Part shown: one piece after another, positions 55,366-63,220 of the stretch
How positions within the stretch are numbered: the first letter of the stretch is position 1
Layout: each line of letters begins with the position of its first letter
Assembly (NCBI RefSeq): GCF_001577305.1
Contig: NZ_CP014518.1
Coordinates: 3,038,001 to 3,102,000 of the forward strand
Source of the DNA: Sinomonas atrocyanea
GTDB lineage: Bacteria > Actinomycetota > Actinomycetes > Actinomycetales > Micrococcaceae
Direction of reading: 5' to 3'
Length of the DNA stretch: 64,000 bases
Program-made: the position numbers and the translations under genes
Notes under the pieces: generated by a model
Databases searched by the model: none
What the model was told of the DNA's origin: nothing
The model's input: the letters and a program-made list of their open reading frames with translations, nothing else

Positions 55366-56865
55366 ATGACTTCGATCGCCTCCGCGCCCACGCGCGACCG
55401 CTACCGTCCGCGCCTGCACTACACGCCGGCCAGGAATTGGATGAACGATCCGAACGGCCTCATCTTCCACCGCGGCGTGTACCACCTCTTCTACCAGCAC
55501 AATCCCTTCGGTGCGGACTGGGGCAACATGTCCTGGGGCCACGCAACCTCCACCGACCTGCACACCTGGGCCGAGCAGCCCGTTGCGATCCCCTGCGACG
55601 ACGAAGAAGCCATCTTCTCCGGAAGCGCTGTGGTGGACGAACGCAACACCTCGGGATTCGGCGATGGCTCTGCAGCACCCATGGTCGCCGTCTACACCAG
55701 CGCCTACGGCAAGGAGTCGTCCCGCCCCGGCATCCAGGCCCAGTCCCTCGCCTACAGCCTCGACGAAGGACGGACCTGGACCAAGTACGCCGGCAACCCG
55801 GTGCTGGACCGCGGCTCCTCAGACTTCCGCGACCCCAAAGTCTTCTGGTACGAGGGTCCTGCCGGGGCCTACTGGGTCATGGCCGCCGTCGAGGCCGCAG
55901 AGCAGCGCGTGCTCCTGTACAAGTCGGCCGACCTCATCCACTGGGAGTACCTCAGCGACTTCGCAGCAGACGGACCTCCTGAGAGCGTCTGGGAATGTCC
56001 CGACCTGTTCGAACTGCCCCTTGACGGCGACCCCGAGCGCACCGTGTGGGCGCTCATCGTCAGCGTCAATCCCGGCGGTGTGGCCGGCGGCTCCGGCACC
56101 CGGTACTTCCTTGGGTCCTTCGACGGCGTGCGCTTCACCGAACAGTCCACGCAGCCCTCCACGGCGCCTCCCCGCGAGCCGTCACTGCGGGGCTCCTGGC
56201 TCGACTGGGGCCGCGACTACTACGCGGCTGTCTCCTTCGGCGGCCTCCCGCACCGCCGCGTCATGATGGGCTGGATGAACAACTGGGACTATGCGGCCGC
56301 GACGCCCACAGGCGTCTGGCGGAGCGCCATGTCGCTTCCCCGGGAGATCACGGTGCGGACGGTCAATGGGCATCCTCGCCTCATCCAGACCCCCATCGTC
56401 CCGCCAGCAGCCCAGACCACCGATGCCACGGAGGTCCTCGGCGCCGCCGGATCGGGCCGACGCGCCGCCCTCGCAACGCCCGCCCACGGGAAGGTCCACC
56501 GCGTGAGCATCAGCGCCACCGCCCCAGCGGCCGGAACGTTCGGACTGCGGATCGGAGGCCCCGGCGCTGAGGGCGCGCGACTGACCGTGGACCCTGCGGC
56601 GGGTGAGATCCGGCTCGATCGCCGCGGTTCGGGGCGGGTGGACTTCCACCAGGACTTCCCCTCCATCGAACGCGCTCCGCTCGAGGCTGGCGAGCGGATG
56701 GACCTCGAGGTCTACATCGACGCCTGCTCCCTCGAGGTCTTCATCCAGGGCGGCCTGGCGACCATCACGGACCTCGTCTTCCCCCACGGGCGGGACACCG
56801 AGATCGAGCTCTTCGCGGACCCCTCAGTCGTCCTGGCCACGGTGGAGGTCGCGGTCCTGGGTTGA
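55366..56865 (+). CDS. GH32 beta-fructosidase (intracellular)
   Basis: 499 aa. The nucleophile D28 lies in WMNDPNG, the transition-state Asp D156 in FRDPKVF, and the acid/base E210 in WECPDLF. A five-bladed propeller then a C-terminal beta-sandwich (LEVYIDACSLEVFIQGG). There is no signal peptide, so it acts on imported sucrose or short fructans in the cytoplasm. It closes the operon, 6 bp after the kinase. Confidence 0.93.
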   Translation: MTSIASAPTRDRYRPRLHYTPARNWMNDPNGLIFHRGVYHLFYQHNPFGADWGNMSWGHATSTDLHTWAEQPVAIPCDDEEAIFSGSAVVDERNTSGFGDGSAAPMVAVYTSAYGKESSRPGIQAQSLAYSLDEGRTWTKYAGNPVLDRGSSDFRDPKVFWYEGPAGAYWVMAAVEAAEQRVLLYKSADLIHWEYLSDFAADGPPESVWECPDLFELPLDGDPERTVWALIVSVNPGGVAGGSGTRYFLGSFDGVRFTEQSTQPSTAPPREPSLRGSWLDWGRDYYAAVSFGGLPHRRVMMGWMNNWDYAAATPTGVWRSAMSLPREITVRTVNGHPRLIQTPIVPPAAQTTDATEVLGAAGSGRRAALATPAHGKVHRVSISATAPAAGTFGLRIGGPGAEGARLTVDPAAGEIRLDRRGSGRVDFHQDFPSIERAPLEAGERMDLEVYIDACSLEVFIQGGLATITDLVFPHGRDTEIELFADPSVVLATVEVAVLG

Positions 56866-56915
56866 CACCGAGGGGACCGCGGCGCCGCGCCTCGTCCCTT
56901 CTGCCCCTCCCACGC

Positions 56916-57578
56916 TCAGCGGACGATCTTGAAGTTGAAGGCCGGGCCGCCCAGGGCGCCCCAGAGCCGGAGCCAGACCGGGAGCATCATCTCGGTGCCG
57001 CGGGCGGCGGTGATGTCGCCGAGGTCGATCACGTCGCGGTGGCCCAGCTCGGCCAGGAGGCCGGCCACGGCGGCCTTCGCCCCGGCGTCGTTCCCGGCGA
57101 CGAACACGGTGCCCGGCTCGGGGAGCTGCTCAGGGTGGGCCATGAGCGAGGCGTTGACGGTGTTGAGGGTCTTCACCACGTGGGCCGCGGGGTAGGCGCG
57201 CTGGATCTGCTCGCCGAGCGAGTCGGTGTCCTTGACGAACAGGGTGGGCGGCATGCCGTGGCTGAAGTCCAGGGGGTTGGCGACGTCCATGAGGACCTTG
57301 CCCGCGAGCTGGTGCGCCCCGGCGAGCTCGAGGACGTCGAGGGAGGCCGCCCCGTTGCTGGCGTTGACCACGAGGCGGGCGGCAGCGGCGGCGTCGGCAA
57401 ACGTGGCGACGCCCACGGCGCGGTTCCGCGCCGCCCAGTCGCCGAACTCGCCCTCGCCGGTGCGGGCGAGCGTGTCCTTCGGGTCGCGCGTGCCGATCGT
57501 GACGGTGTGTCCGAGCTCGGCGAAGCGCGCGGCGAGCGTGCGCCCCACGATGCCGGTGCCGAGGACTGCGATGTCCAT
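56916..57578 (-). CDS. NADPH-dependent F420 reductase-type oxidoreductase
   Basis: 220 aa, Rossmann fold: DIAVLGTGIVGRTLAARFAELGHTVTIGTRDP then VVNASNGAASLDVLELAG and KVLMDVANPLDFS. Related to the NPF family (F420H2:NADP oxidoreductase-like), but F420 use is not certain. Co-directional with the SDR gene upstream, 48 bp apart, and probably co-transcribed. GAAGGGA Shine-Dalgarno. Confidence 0.85.
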   Translation of the reverse strand: MDIAVLGTGIVGRTLAARFAELGHTVTIGTRDPKDTLARTGEGEFGDWAARNRAVGVATFADAAAAARLVVNASNGAASLDVLELAGAHQLAGKVLMDVANPLDFSHGMPPTLFVKDTDSLGEQIQRAYPAAHVVKTLNTVNASLMAHPEQLPEPGTVFVAGNDAGAKAAVAGLLAELGHRDVIDLGDITAARGTEMMLPVWLRLWGALGGPAFNFKIVR

Positions 57579-57626
57579 GAGGTGTCCCTTCGGAGGAGGT
57601 TTCTGGGCTGTGGAAGGTGGGGGCTT

Positions 57627-58337
57627 CTAGCTGACCTGCGCGCCGCCGTCGACGTCAAGGACCGCGCCGGTCACGAACGTGTTGGCCATGAGGAACAGGG
57701 CCGCCGCGGCCACGTCCTCGGGGAGGCCGGCGCGCCCCGCGGGGACGCTGGCGGCGTAGCCGTCGAGCATGCCCTGGCGCATGTCCGCGGGCATCCCGGC
57801 GTAGGCGGGGGTGTCGACCAGTCCGGGGGCGATGACGTTGACCCGGATGGGGGCGAGGTCCACGGCGTTGGCCTTGCCGAACGCCTCGAGGGCCGCGTTG
57901 ATGGCCGCCATCATGGGCCGGCCGGGGGCGTGCTTGCGGCTCGCCGCTCCCCCGACCAGCGTGATCGAGCCTTCCGGAGCGATCCGGCCGGCGGCGGCCC
58001 GCACGGCCTCGTAGTAGCCCCAGAACTTGGTGTCCATGTAGGGCCGGGCGGCCTCGGCGGGCAGGTCGCGGACGGTGCCCATCGCGCCGGGGCCGGCCGA
58101 GAGGACGAGGTGGTCGAACGCGCCGATCCGGCCGAAGAGGGACTCGACCGAGCTGCCCGAGGTCAGGTCGACGCCCTCGAGCGCGGCGCTGGCGGGCAGG
58201 CCCACGCCCTCCGTGGTGCGGGCGGCGGCGGTGACGCGGGCGCCGGCGGCGAGGGAATGCTCGACGACGGCGCGGCCGATCCCCGAGGTGCCGCCGATGA
58301 CGACGACGTGCTGGCCGGCAAGGTTCTGGGCGCTCAT
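57627..58337 (-). CDS. Short-chain dehydrogenase/reductase
   Basis: 236 aa, with VVVIGGTSGIGRAVVEHSLA (NADP-binding TGxxxGxG variant), LSAGPGAMG (NAG-like), and VNVIAPGLVDTP. The catalytic YxxxK is replaced by a PMMAAINAALEAF-like region, so the usual Tyr is not evident. ATG 58337 follows GGAGG; a TTG at 58415 would cover the operators. Divergent from tetR and probably repressed by it. Confidence 0.87.
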   Translation of the reverse strand: MSAQNLAGQHVVVIGGTSGIGRAVVEHSLAAGARVTAAARTTEGVGLPASAALEGVDLTSGSSVESLFGRIGAFDHLVLSAGPGAMGTVRDLPAEAARPYMDTKFWGYYEAVRAAAGRIAPEGSITLVGGAASRKHAPGRPMMAAINAALEAFGKANAVDLAPIRVNVIAPGLVDTPAYAGMPADMRQGMLDGYAASVPAGRAGLPEDVAAAALFLMANTFVTGAVLDVDGGAQVS

Positions 58338-58365
58338 GGCAGCCTCCAAAGTGTTCGGCGTGGAT

Positions 58366-58408
58366 GTGACGGATCGTTCCGTTCCAAGATTGTGACGGAT
58401 CGTTCCGT
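58366..58408. promoter_or_regulatory. Two direct copies of a TetR-type operator
   Basis: GTGACGGATCGTTCCGT occurs at 58366-58382 and again at 58392-58408, 26 bp apart. Each contains ACGGA-N4-TCCGT, a 5-bp inverted repeat. They lie between the divergent SDR and tetR genes, about 30-60 bp from each start. Confidence 0.75.
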
Positions 58409-58462
58409 CTGTCAAACTGGAAGCCGGAATCGCGGGACGAGATGAAAGCGAGGTGGGCCCGG

Positions 58463-59041
58463 ATGGCTCGCAGGACGGCCGAGGAGAACCGGCGCAACAT
58501 CCTCGACGTGGCCACGCGCCTGTTCTACCGGCAGGGCATCCGGGCAGTCGGGATGGACGCGGTGGTGAAGGAGTGCGGGGTCGGCAACGCCACGGTCTAC
58601 CGCCAGTTCCCCACGAAGGACGCCCTCGCCACCGCCTACGTGGAGGGCCGCGCCGACGCCTGGTTCGAGCGCATGGAACAGGCGGCGAGCGAGCACCCCG
58701 ATCCGCGGCACAAGCTGCTCGCGGTCTTCGAGGTCCTCGCCGAGGACACCGCGGGGGCCGGGTACCGCGGCTGCCCCATGCTGAACACCAACACCGAGTT
58801 CCCCGACGGCGGCCACCCGGCGCACCTGACGGCGGTGGCGCACAAGCAGCAGGTGCGGGACTGGTTCCGCTCCCTCGCAGCCGAGGCGGGGACGTCCGAG
58901 CCCGACCGGCTCGCCGACGATCTGCTGATCGTCCTCAACGGCGCCTACGCCACGGCCGCCGTCCTCGACGGCGCGGCCTACGGCGGCCGCGCCCTCGACC
59001 TGGCCTGGCGCCTCATCGAGGCGGGCTGCCCCGCGGACTGA
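58463..59041 (+). CDS. TetR-family transcriptional regulator
   Basis: 192 aa. Helix-turn-helix ARRTAEENRRNILDVATRLFYRQGIRAVGMDAVVKECGVGNATVYRQFPTKDALATAYVEG gives a firm call (TetR_N). The C-terminal ligand domain is unlike well-known ones. ATG 58463 has AGGTGG 6 nt upstream; an alternative ATG is at 58442. Divergent from the SDR operon across two identical operators, so autoregulation is likely. Confidence 0.9.
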   Translation: MARRTAEENRRNILDVATRLFYRQGIRAVGMDAVVKECGVGNATVYRQFPTKDALATAYVEGRADAWFERMEQAASEHPDPRHKLLAVFEVLAEDTAGAGYRGCPMLNTNTEFPDGGHPAHLTAVAHKQQVRDWFRSLAAEAGTSEPDRLADDLLIVLNGAYATAAVLDGAAYGGRALDLAWRLIEAGCPAD

Positions 59042-59077
59042 CCCGCCGCCGTCGTGCACGGCCGGCTCCGGAACGGC

Positions 59078-59941
59078 TCAGCCCCGCGGGCCGCCCAGGT
59101 CCTCGGCCTCGCGCACGTACCGTTCGAGGGCCTGCGCGAGCGGGTGCGCGCCGTGGGCCGGCAGGACGAGCTCGAGGGAGACCTCCGGCGAGTCCGCCAC
59201 GGCGATGTACCGCACGTCCGGGTGGGGGTGCTGGCGTGCCGTGGCGGGCAGGACACCGATGCCGCGCCCGGCCGCGACCATCTCGATCCACTCGTCGTAG
59301 TTGCGGCTGCTGACCGCCACCTCGGGCCGCTGGCCGGCGGGCCACATCTCCGGCCCCACGGTGCCGCTGACGGCATTGACCACGAGCGGGTAGGCGGGCA
59401 GTTCCGCCCACCGCAGCCGGCGCCGCCGGGCGAGGGGGTGCTCGCGGGCGACGGCGACCACGCGGGCCTCCGTAGCCAGCTCCACGGTGCGCAGCGACGG
59501 GAGCGTCCCGGTCCCGCCGTACACGATCGCCGCGTCCGTGCTGCCGTCCGCGACCCCGCCCCACCGGTCGTCCCGGCGCACGAGCTGCACCTGCGCTCCC
59601 GTCGCCGCGGCGAGCCCGTCGATCAGGTGCCGGGCGAGCTCGCTGGGCAGCAGCCAGGTGAACCCGAGCCGGAGGACGTCCGCCTCCTTCACCGCCCGCA
59701 GCGCCGCATCGAGGCGCGGCAGGACCGCGGCGAGCTCGCCGCGGAGCCGGTCCCCCGCCGTCGTGAGCGCCACGCTGCGGGTGGTCCGGTCCACGAGGCG
59801 CGCCCCGAGGGAGCGCTCGATCCGGGCGACGGCGCGGGTGAGCGACGGCTGGCTGACACCCTCGAGGGCGGCGGCCCGCGTGAAGTGCCCCTCCTCGGCC
59901 AGGGCCATGAAGAGTCTCAGGTCGCGCAGGCCAGGATCCAT
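59078..59941 (-). CDS. LysR-family transcriptional regulator
   Basis: 287 aa. Winged helix DLRLFMALAEEGHFTRAAALEGVSQPSLTRAVARIERSLGARLVDRTTRSVALTTAG is unambiguous, followed by the periplasmic-binding-like effector domain. ATG 59941 is favoured: a TACAAT -10 lies 6 nt before it (leaderless). Divergent from the acetoacetate decarboxylase operon, which it probably controls with a ketone-body-related ligand. Confidence 0.92.
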   Translation of the reverse strand: MDPGLRDLRLFMALAEEGHFTRAAALEGVSQPSLTRAVARIERSLGARLVDRTTRSVALTTAGDRLRGELAAVLPRLDAALRAVKEADVLRLGFTWLLPSELARHLIDGLAAATGAQVQLVRRDDRWGGVADGSTDAAIVYGGTGTLPSLRTVELATEARVVAVAREHPLARRRRLRWAELPAYPLVVNAVSGTVGPEMWPAGQRPEVAVSSRNYDEWIEMVAAGRGIGVLPATARQHPHPDVRYIAVADSPEVSLELVLPAHGAHPLAQALERYVREAEDLGGPRG

Positions 59942-59947
59942 GCACTT

Positions 59948-59953
59948 ATTGTA
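59948..59953 (-). promoter_or_regulatory. -10 box (TACAAT) of the lysR gene, leaderless
   Basis: TACAAT on the minus strand, six bases before ATG 59941, without Shine-Dalgarno; the best -10 of the set. Confidence 0.55.
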
Positions 59954-60035
59954 TGAATCGGACGGGAACGGCATTTCACTCCGAGGTCTGGGAAGCCTAG
60001 CGTCGATCCGGCATTGGACCGGAGGGCATCACGGC

Positions 60036-60827
60036 GTGCGGGCCGCCCCGGATCCGCAGAGGACGCACGCCGGAAAGCCGTATGCCTCCGTGCTCAGCAA
60101 CGATGTGCTCCGCTCCACCACCACTCCCCTGGGCGGCCCGGCCTATCCCCAGGGCCCCTACCGGTTCGTCAGCCGGGAGTACCTGAACATCACCTATCGC
60201 ACGGACCCGGAGGCCCTGCGGGCGATCGTGCCCGAGCCGCTCGAGGTCGCGGACCCGCTGGTCCGCTTCGAGGTGATCCGCATGCCGGACAGCTCGGGGC
60301 TCGGCGACTACACCGAGTCGGGACAGGTCCTGCGGGTGCGGCACGAGGGCCGGGACGTGGACTACATCCACAGCATGTACCTCGACAACGGCCCGGCGAT
60401 CTCCCTCGGCCGCGAGGGCAGCGCCTACCCGAAGAAGCTCGGCAGGCCCCGCCTGTTCACCGACTCGGACACGCTCGTGGGAACCCTCGACTACGGCAGC
60501 CTGCGCGTGGCCACGGCCACGATGGGCTTCAAGCACGCGCCCATGGACCCCGAGGAGGCCCGGGCCGAGATCGCCGTCCCGACCCTGATGCTCAAGCTCA
60601 TGCCCGGCTACGACGGCACGCCCCGCATCGCCGAGCTCGTGCAGACCCAGATCGAGGACCTCACCATCCGCGGGGCCTGGACGGGGCCGGCGCGGCTCGA
60701 GCTCTTCGCCCACGCCATGGCGCCGCTCGCCGACCTGCCGGTGCGGGAGATCGTCTCCGCGAGCCACATCCTGACCGACCTCACCCTGCCGCGCGCCGAG
60801 CTCGTGCACGACTACCTGGCCGCGTGA
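60036..60827 (+). CDS. adc: Acetoacetate decarboxylase
   Basis: Decarboxylates acetoacetate to acetone and CO2 by a Schiff base. It resembles the clostridial enzyme along its whole length: STTTPLGGPAYPQGPYRFV, PEPLEVADPLVRFE, GSAYPKKLGRPRLFTDSDTLVGTLDYGSLRVATATMG and AWTGPARLELFAHAMAPLADLPV. The catalytic lysine pair is in YPKKL. GTG 60036 is used for its GGAGGG Shine-Dalgarno; GTG 60090 would give a length like the Clostridium protein and put the lysine at 115. Next gene is bdhA. Confidence 0.9.
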   Translation: MRAAPDPQRTHAGKPYASVLSNDVLRSTTTPLGGPAYPQGPYRFVSREYLNITYRTDPEALRAIVPEPLEVADPLVRFEVIRMPDSSGLGDYTESGQVLRVRHEGRDVDYIHSMYLDNGPAISLGREGSAYPKKLGRPRLFTDSDTLVGTLDYGSLRVATATMGFKHAPMDPEEARAEIAVPTLMLKLMPGYDGTPRIAELVQTQIEDLTIRGAWTGPARLELFAHAMAPLADLPVREIVSASHILTDLTLPRAELVHDYLAA

Positions 60828-60889
60828 CCGCTTCCCGGCCCGTGACCACCTCCCAGCCCGTGAACACCACCCAGAACGAGGACCCCCGC

Positions 60890-61675
60890 ATGACCGCACA
60901 GACCCCCGCCCCCTTCTCGGACGTCGTCCGCCTCGACCTGGCCGGCCGCACAGCCCTGGTCACCGGGGCCGGCAGCGGGATCGGCCGCGCCATCGCGCTG
61001 CGCCTGCCCCGCGCCGGGGCCCACGTGAAGGCCCTGGACATCTCCGCCCCCGCGCTCGAGGAGGTCACCGGGATCACCGGCGGCTCGAGCCACGTCGTCG
61101 ATCTCTCCGACCTGGACGCGCTCGGGCGCGTCGACCTGGACGCGGACGTGGTGGTCAACTGCGCCGGCATCCAGCACGTCGCCCCCATCACCGAGTTCCC
61201 CGAGGAGAAGTTCTCGCTCATCCTGCGGATCATGCTCGAGGCGCCGTTCCGCATCATCAAGGCCGCGCTGCCGGGCATGTACGAGCGCGGCTGGGGCCGG
61301 ATCATCAACATCTCCTCGGTCCACGGGCTGCGGGCCTCGGAGTTCAAGAGTGCCTACGTTGCGGCCAAGCACGGCCTCGAGGGCCTCTCCAAGGTCGTGG
61401 CGCTCGAAGCGGCCGCCCACGGTGTCACCTCCAACTGCGTCAACCCCGGCTACGTCCGCACGCCGCTGGTCGACAAGCAGATCGAGGCGCAGGCCGCGGC
61501 CCATGACATCTCCGAGGACGAGGTCCTCAGCGGCGTGATGCTCGCCTCCGCGGCGCTCAAGCGGCTCGTGGAGCCCGAGGAGATTGCCGAGATGGCCGCC
61601 TTCCTCTGCAGCCCCATGGCCGCGTCGATGACCGGCACCTCCCTCGTGGCCGACGGCGGCTGGAGCGCCCGCTGA
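60890..61675 (+). CDS. bdhA: 3-hydroxybutyrate dehydrogenase (SDR)
   Basis: 261 aa SDR: TALVTGAGSGIGRAIALRL (NAD site), VVNCAGIQHVAPI, the Ser-Tyr-Lys triad (ISSVHGLRASEFKSAYVAAKHGLEGLSK) and GYVRTPLVDKQI, typical of 3-hydroxybutyrate dehydrogenases. It interconverts 3-hydroxybutyrate and acetoacetate. ATG with GAGGA; a GTG at 60824 overlapping the adc stop is a less likely start. Encoded with adc, so acetoacetate made from 3-hydroxybutyrate can be decarboxylated. Confidence 0.85.
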   Translation: MTAQTPAPFSDVVRLDLAGRTALVTGAGSGIGRAIALRLPRAGAHVKALDISAPALEEVTGITGGSSHVVDLSDLDALGRVDLDADVVVNCAGIQHVAPITEFPEEKFSLILRIMLEAPFRIIKAALPGMYERGWGRIINISSVHGLRASEFKSAYVAAKHGLEGLSKVVALEAAAHGVTSNCVNPGYVRTPLVDKQIEAQAAAHDISEDEVLSGVMLASAALKRLVEPEEIAEMAAFLCSPMAASMTGTSLVADGGWSAR

Positions 61676-61701
61676 CCCCATAACCCGCTGCGGGCTGGCG
61701 C

Positions 61702-62877
61702 CTACGGGCCCGGTCGGGCGAAGGCGGCCTCCGGTGCTGACGGCACGGGTGCCATCCCGAAGCTGCTCGGCAGAGCGCTGCGGAAGGCCTGGCCGGTGGC
61801 GCCGTCCTCGGTGGCCGCCCAGTCCACCGTCGGATTGCCGGGCTGGTTCTCCTGCTTGATCCACTCGAACCAGACGGCCAGCCTCAGCCGGGGGAACCGC
61901 GCCCGCAGCTGCGGCTCGAAGAGCTGGTCCCACCAGGCCTTCTTGATGCTCAGGGCCGAGGCGCCGTCGGGATGTGAAAGGTTGTAGAAGGCGCCCGTCT
62001 CGCAGATGGCGAAGGGCTTGCTGTGCCCGTCCGCGTAGAGGCTGTAGAAGTCTGGCACCGCGGTTTCGTCCACAGAGGCGCTCCGATAGGTGCCGGTGAT
62101 CTTCCCGATGAGCTTGCCCGGCTCGGGCACCGTGTTCTTGCCCCACGGGTAGGCGGTGCCGAAGTGGTAGACGGAGAGGCCCACCCAGTCCACGGCGTCG
62201 TCCCCGGGCCAGTAGGGGCTGTACGGGTCGTCCTCCTGGGTGAGGCGCCCGTCCTTGTCGGTGTCCAGGGCTGTGAAGTCTGCGGTCCCGGGTTTCGCCT
62301 CGTACGCTCCTCCCTCGAAGGGGTAGCCGCCGCCCTCGTTGGGGGCCCAGATCGTCCCGGAGCCCGCGGAGCCGTGGACGGCGGCCGCAACCTGCCGGAA
62401 CTTCTCGATGTACTCCGCCGGCCTCTGCCCCCACGGGTACCAGGAGCCGTTCATCTCCTGCCCGAACCGGACGAGGACGGGCACCCCGAGGCCGTTCCAC
62501 GCCTGGAGCGACCGGGTGAGCTCTGCCAGCGCCGCTGGCGTCACCGCACCGAGCCCTCCCCGCGGTTCGAGCGTCAGCATGAGCGACGAGCGGCGCTGGG
62601 CGAGCTCGTGCGCCTGGGCGTCGATGGACGCCTTGTCTGCGGGCTGGAGGGGGAAGTCGATGTAGAACCCGTAGAGGGCGGGCGCCTGGCCCAGCCGGGC
62701 GGCGTAGCCCCCCACCGTGTCGCGCGCGCTGTCCAGCTGGACGCCGAAGTAGGTCTGGGGGCTGCTCTGCGGCGGCGCGGGGGCGCTCTGCCCGTGGGCC
62801 ACCGTCGCGATGATCCCGGCGGCCAGTGCGAGCGCTGCCATCGCCAGCTTGAGGCGGACGGGCAGGCTCGGCGGCAT
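61702..62877 (-). CDS. Secreted GH26-like glycoside hydrolase
   Basis: 391 aa with a signal peptide (KLAMAALALAAGIIATVAHG, cut near GQS). Residues about 45-360 resemble GH26: acid/base in VLVRFGQEMNGSWYPWG and nucleophile in FAICETGAFY. Other blocks are WAPNEGG and DWVGLSVYHFG. A mannanase or similar activity is possible but not proven; related proteins in exopolysaccharide gene sets may trim the polymer. Co-directional with a small membrane protein and a membrane glycosyltransferase. Confidence 0.82.
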   Translation of the reverse strand: MPPSLPVRLKLAMAALALAAGIIATVAHGQSAPAPPQSSPQTYFGVQLDSARDTVGGYAARLGQAPALYGFYIDFPLQPADKASIDAQAHELAQRRSSLMLTLEPRGGLGAVTPAALAELTRSLQAWNGLGVPVLVRFGQEMNGSWYPWGQRPAEYIEKFRQVAAAVHGSAGSGTIWAPNEGGGYPFEGGAYEAKPGTADFTALDTDKDGRLTQEDDPYSPYWPGDDAVDWVGLSVYHFGTAYPWGKNTVPEPGKLIGKITGTYRSASVDETAVPDFYSLYADGHSKPFAICETGAFYNLSHPDGASALSIKKAWWDQLFEPQLRARFPRLRLAVWFEWIKQENQPGNPTVDWAATEDGATGQAFRSALPSSFGMAPVPSAPEAAFARPGP

Positions 62878-62878
62878 G

Positions 62879-63217
62879 CTAGTGCCTCGCTTGGGTCTTC
62901 AGGACGATGAGGGCGACCGCCAGTGCGGCCTCCACGACGATGACCGCGGCGAGGACCAGCGCCATGCCGCCCAGGACGGCGCCGGCGCGGAGGGCGGCCG
63001 CCAGCGGCAGGAGGACGTACGCCGTCACGACCGCCAGCGCCCCGAGGACCATCAGGAGGCGGCCCGTCAGGGCAGCGAACCGGACTCGGGCGACGGCGGG
63101 CGCCGGCTCCTCCGCACGGGGCACGGCCCCCGTCCGGGGGGCGGTGCCGTCCGCCGCGAGGGTGGAGGCGTGCCCCTCTGGTGCGGTCCTGTCATCGACG
63201 AGGGTCGTTGCGCTCAT
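62879..63217 (-). CDS. Small membrane protein in a polysaccharide cluster
   Basis: 112 aa. A hydrophilic Ala/Pro-rich 45-residue lead is followed by two membrane helices (LLMVLGALAVVTAYVLLPLAAAL and GGMALVLAAVIVVEAALAVALIVL). No family is known to me. It is one base from the hydrolase gene and 3 bp after the glycosyltransferase, so probably part of the same exopolysaccharide system. Confidence 0.75.
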   Translation of the reverse strand: MSATTLVDDRTAPEGHASTLAADGTAPRTGAVPRAEEPAPAVARVRFAALTGRLLMVLGALAVVTAYVLLPLAAALRAGAVLGGMALVLAAVIVVEAALAVALIVLKTQARH

Positions 63218-63220
63218 GGC

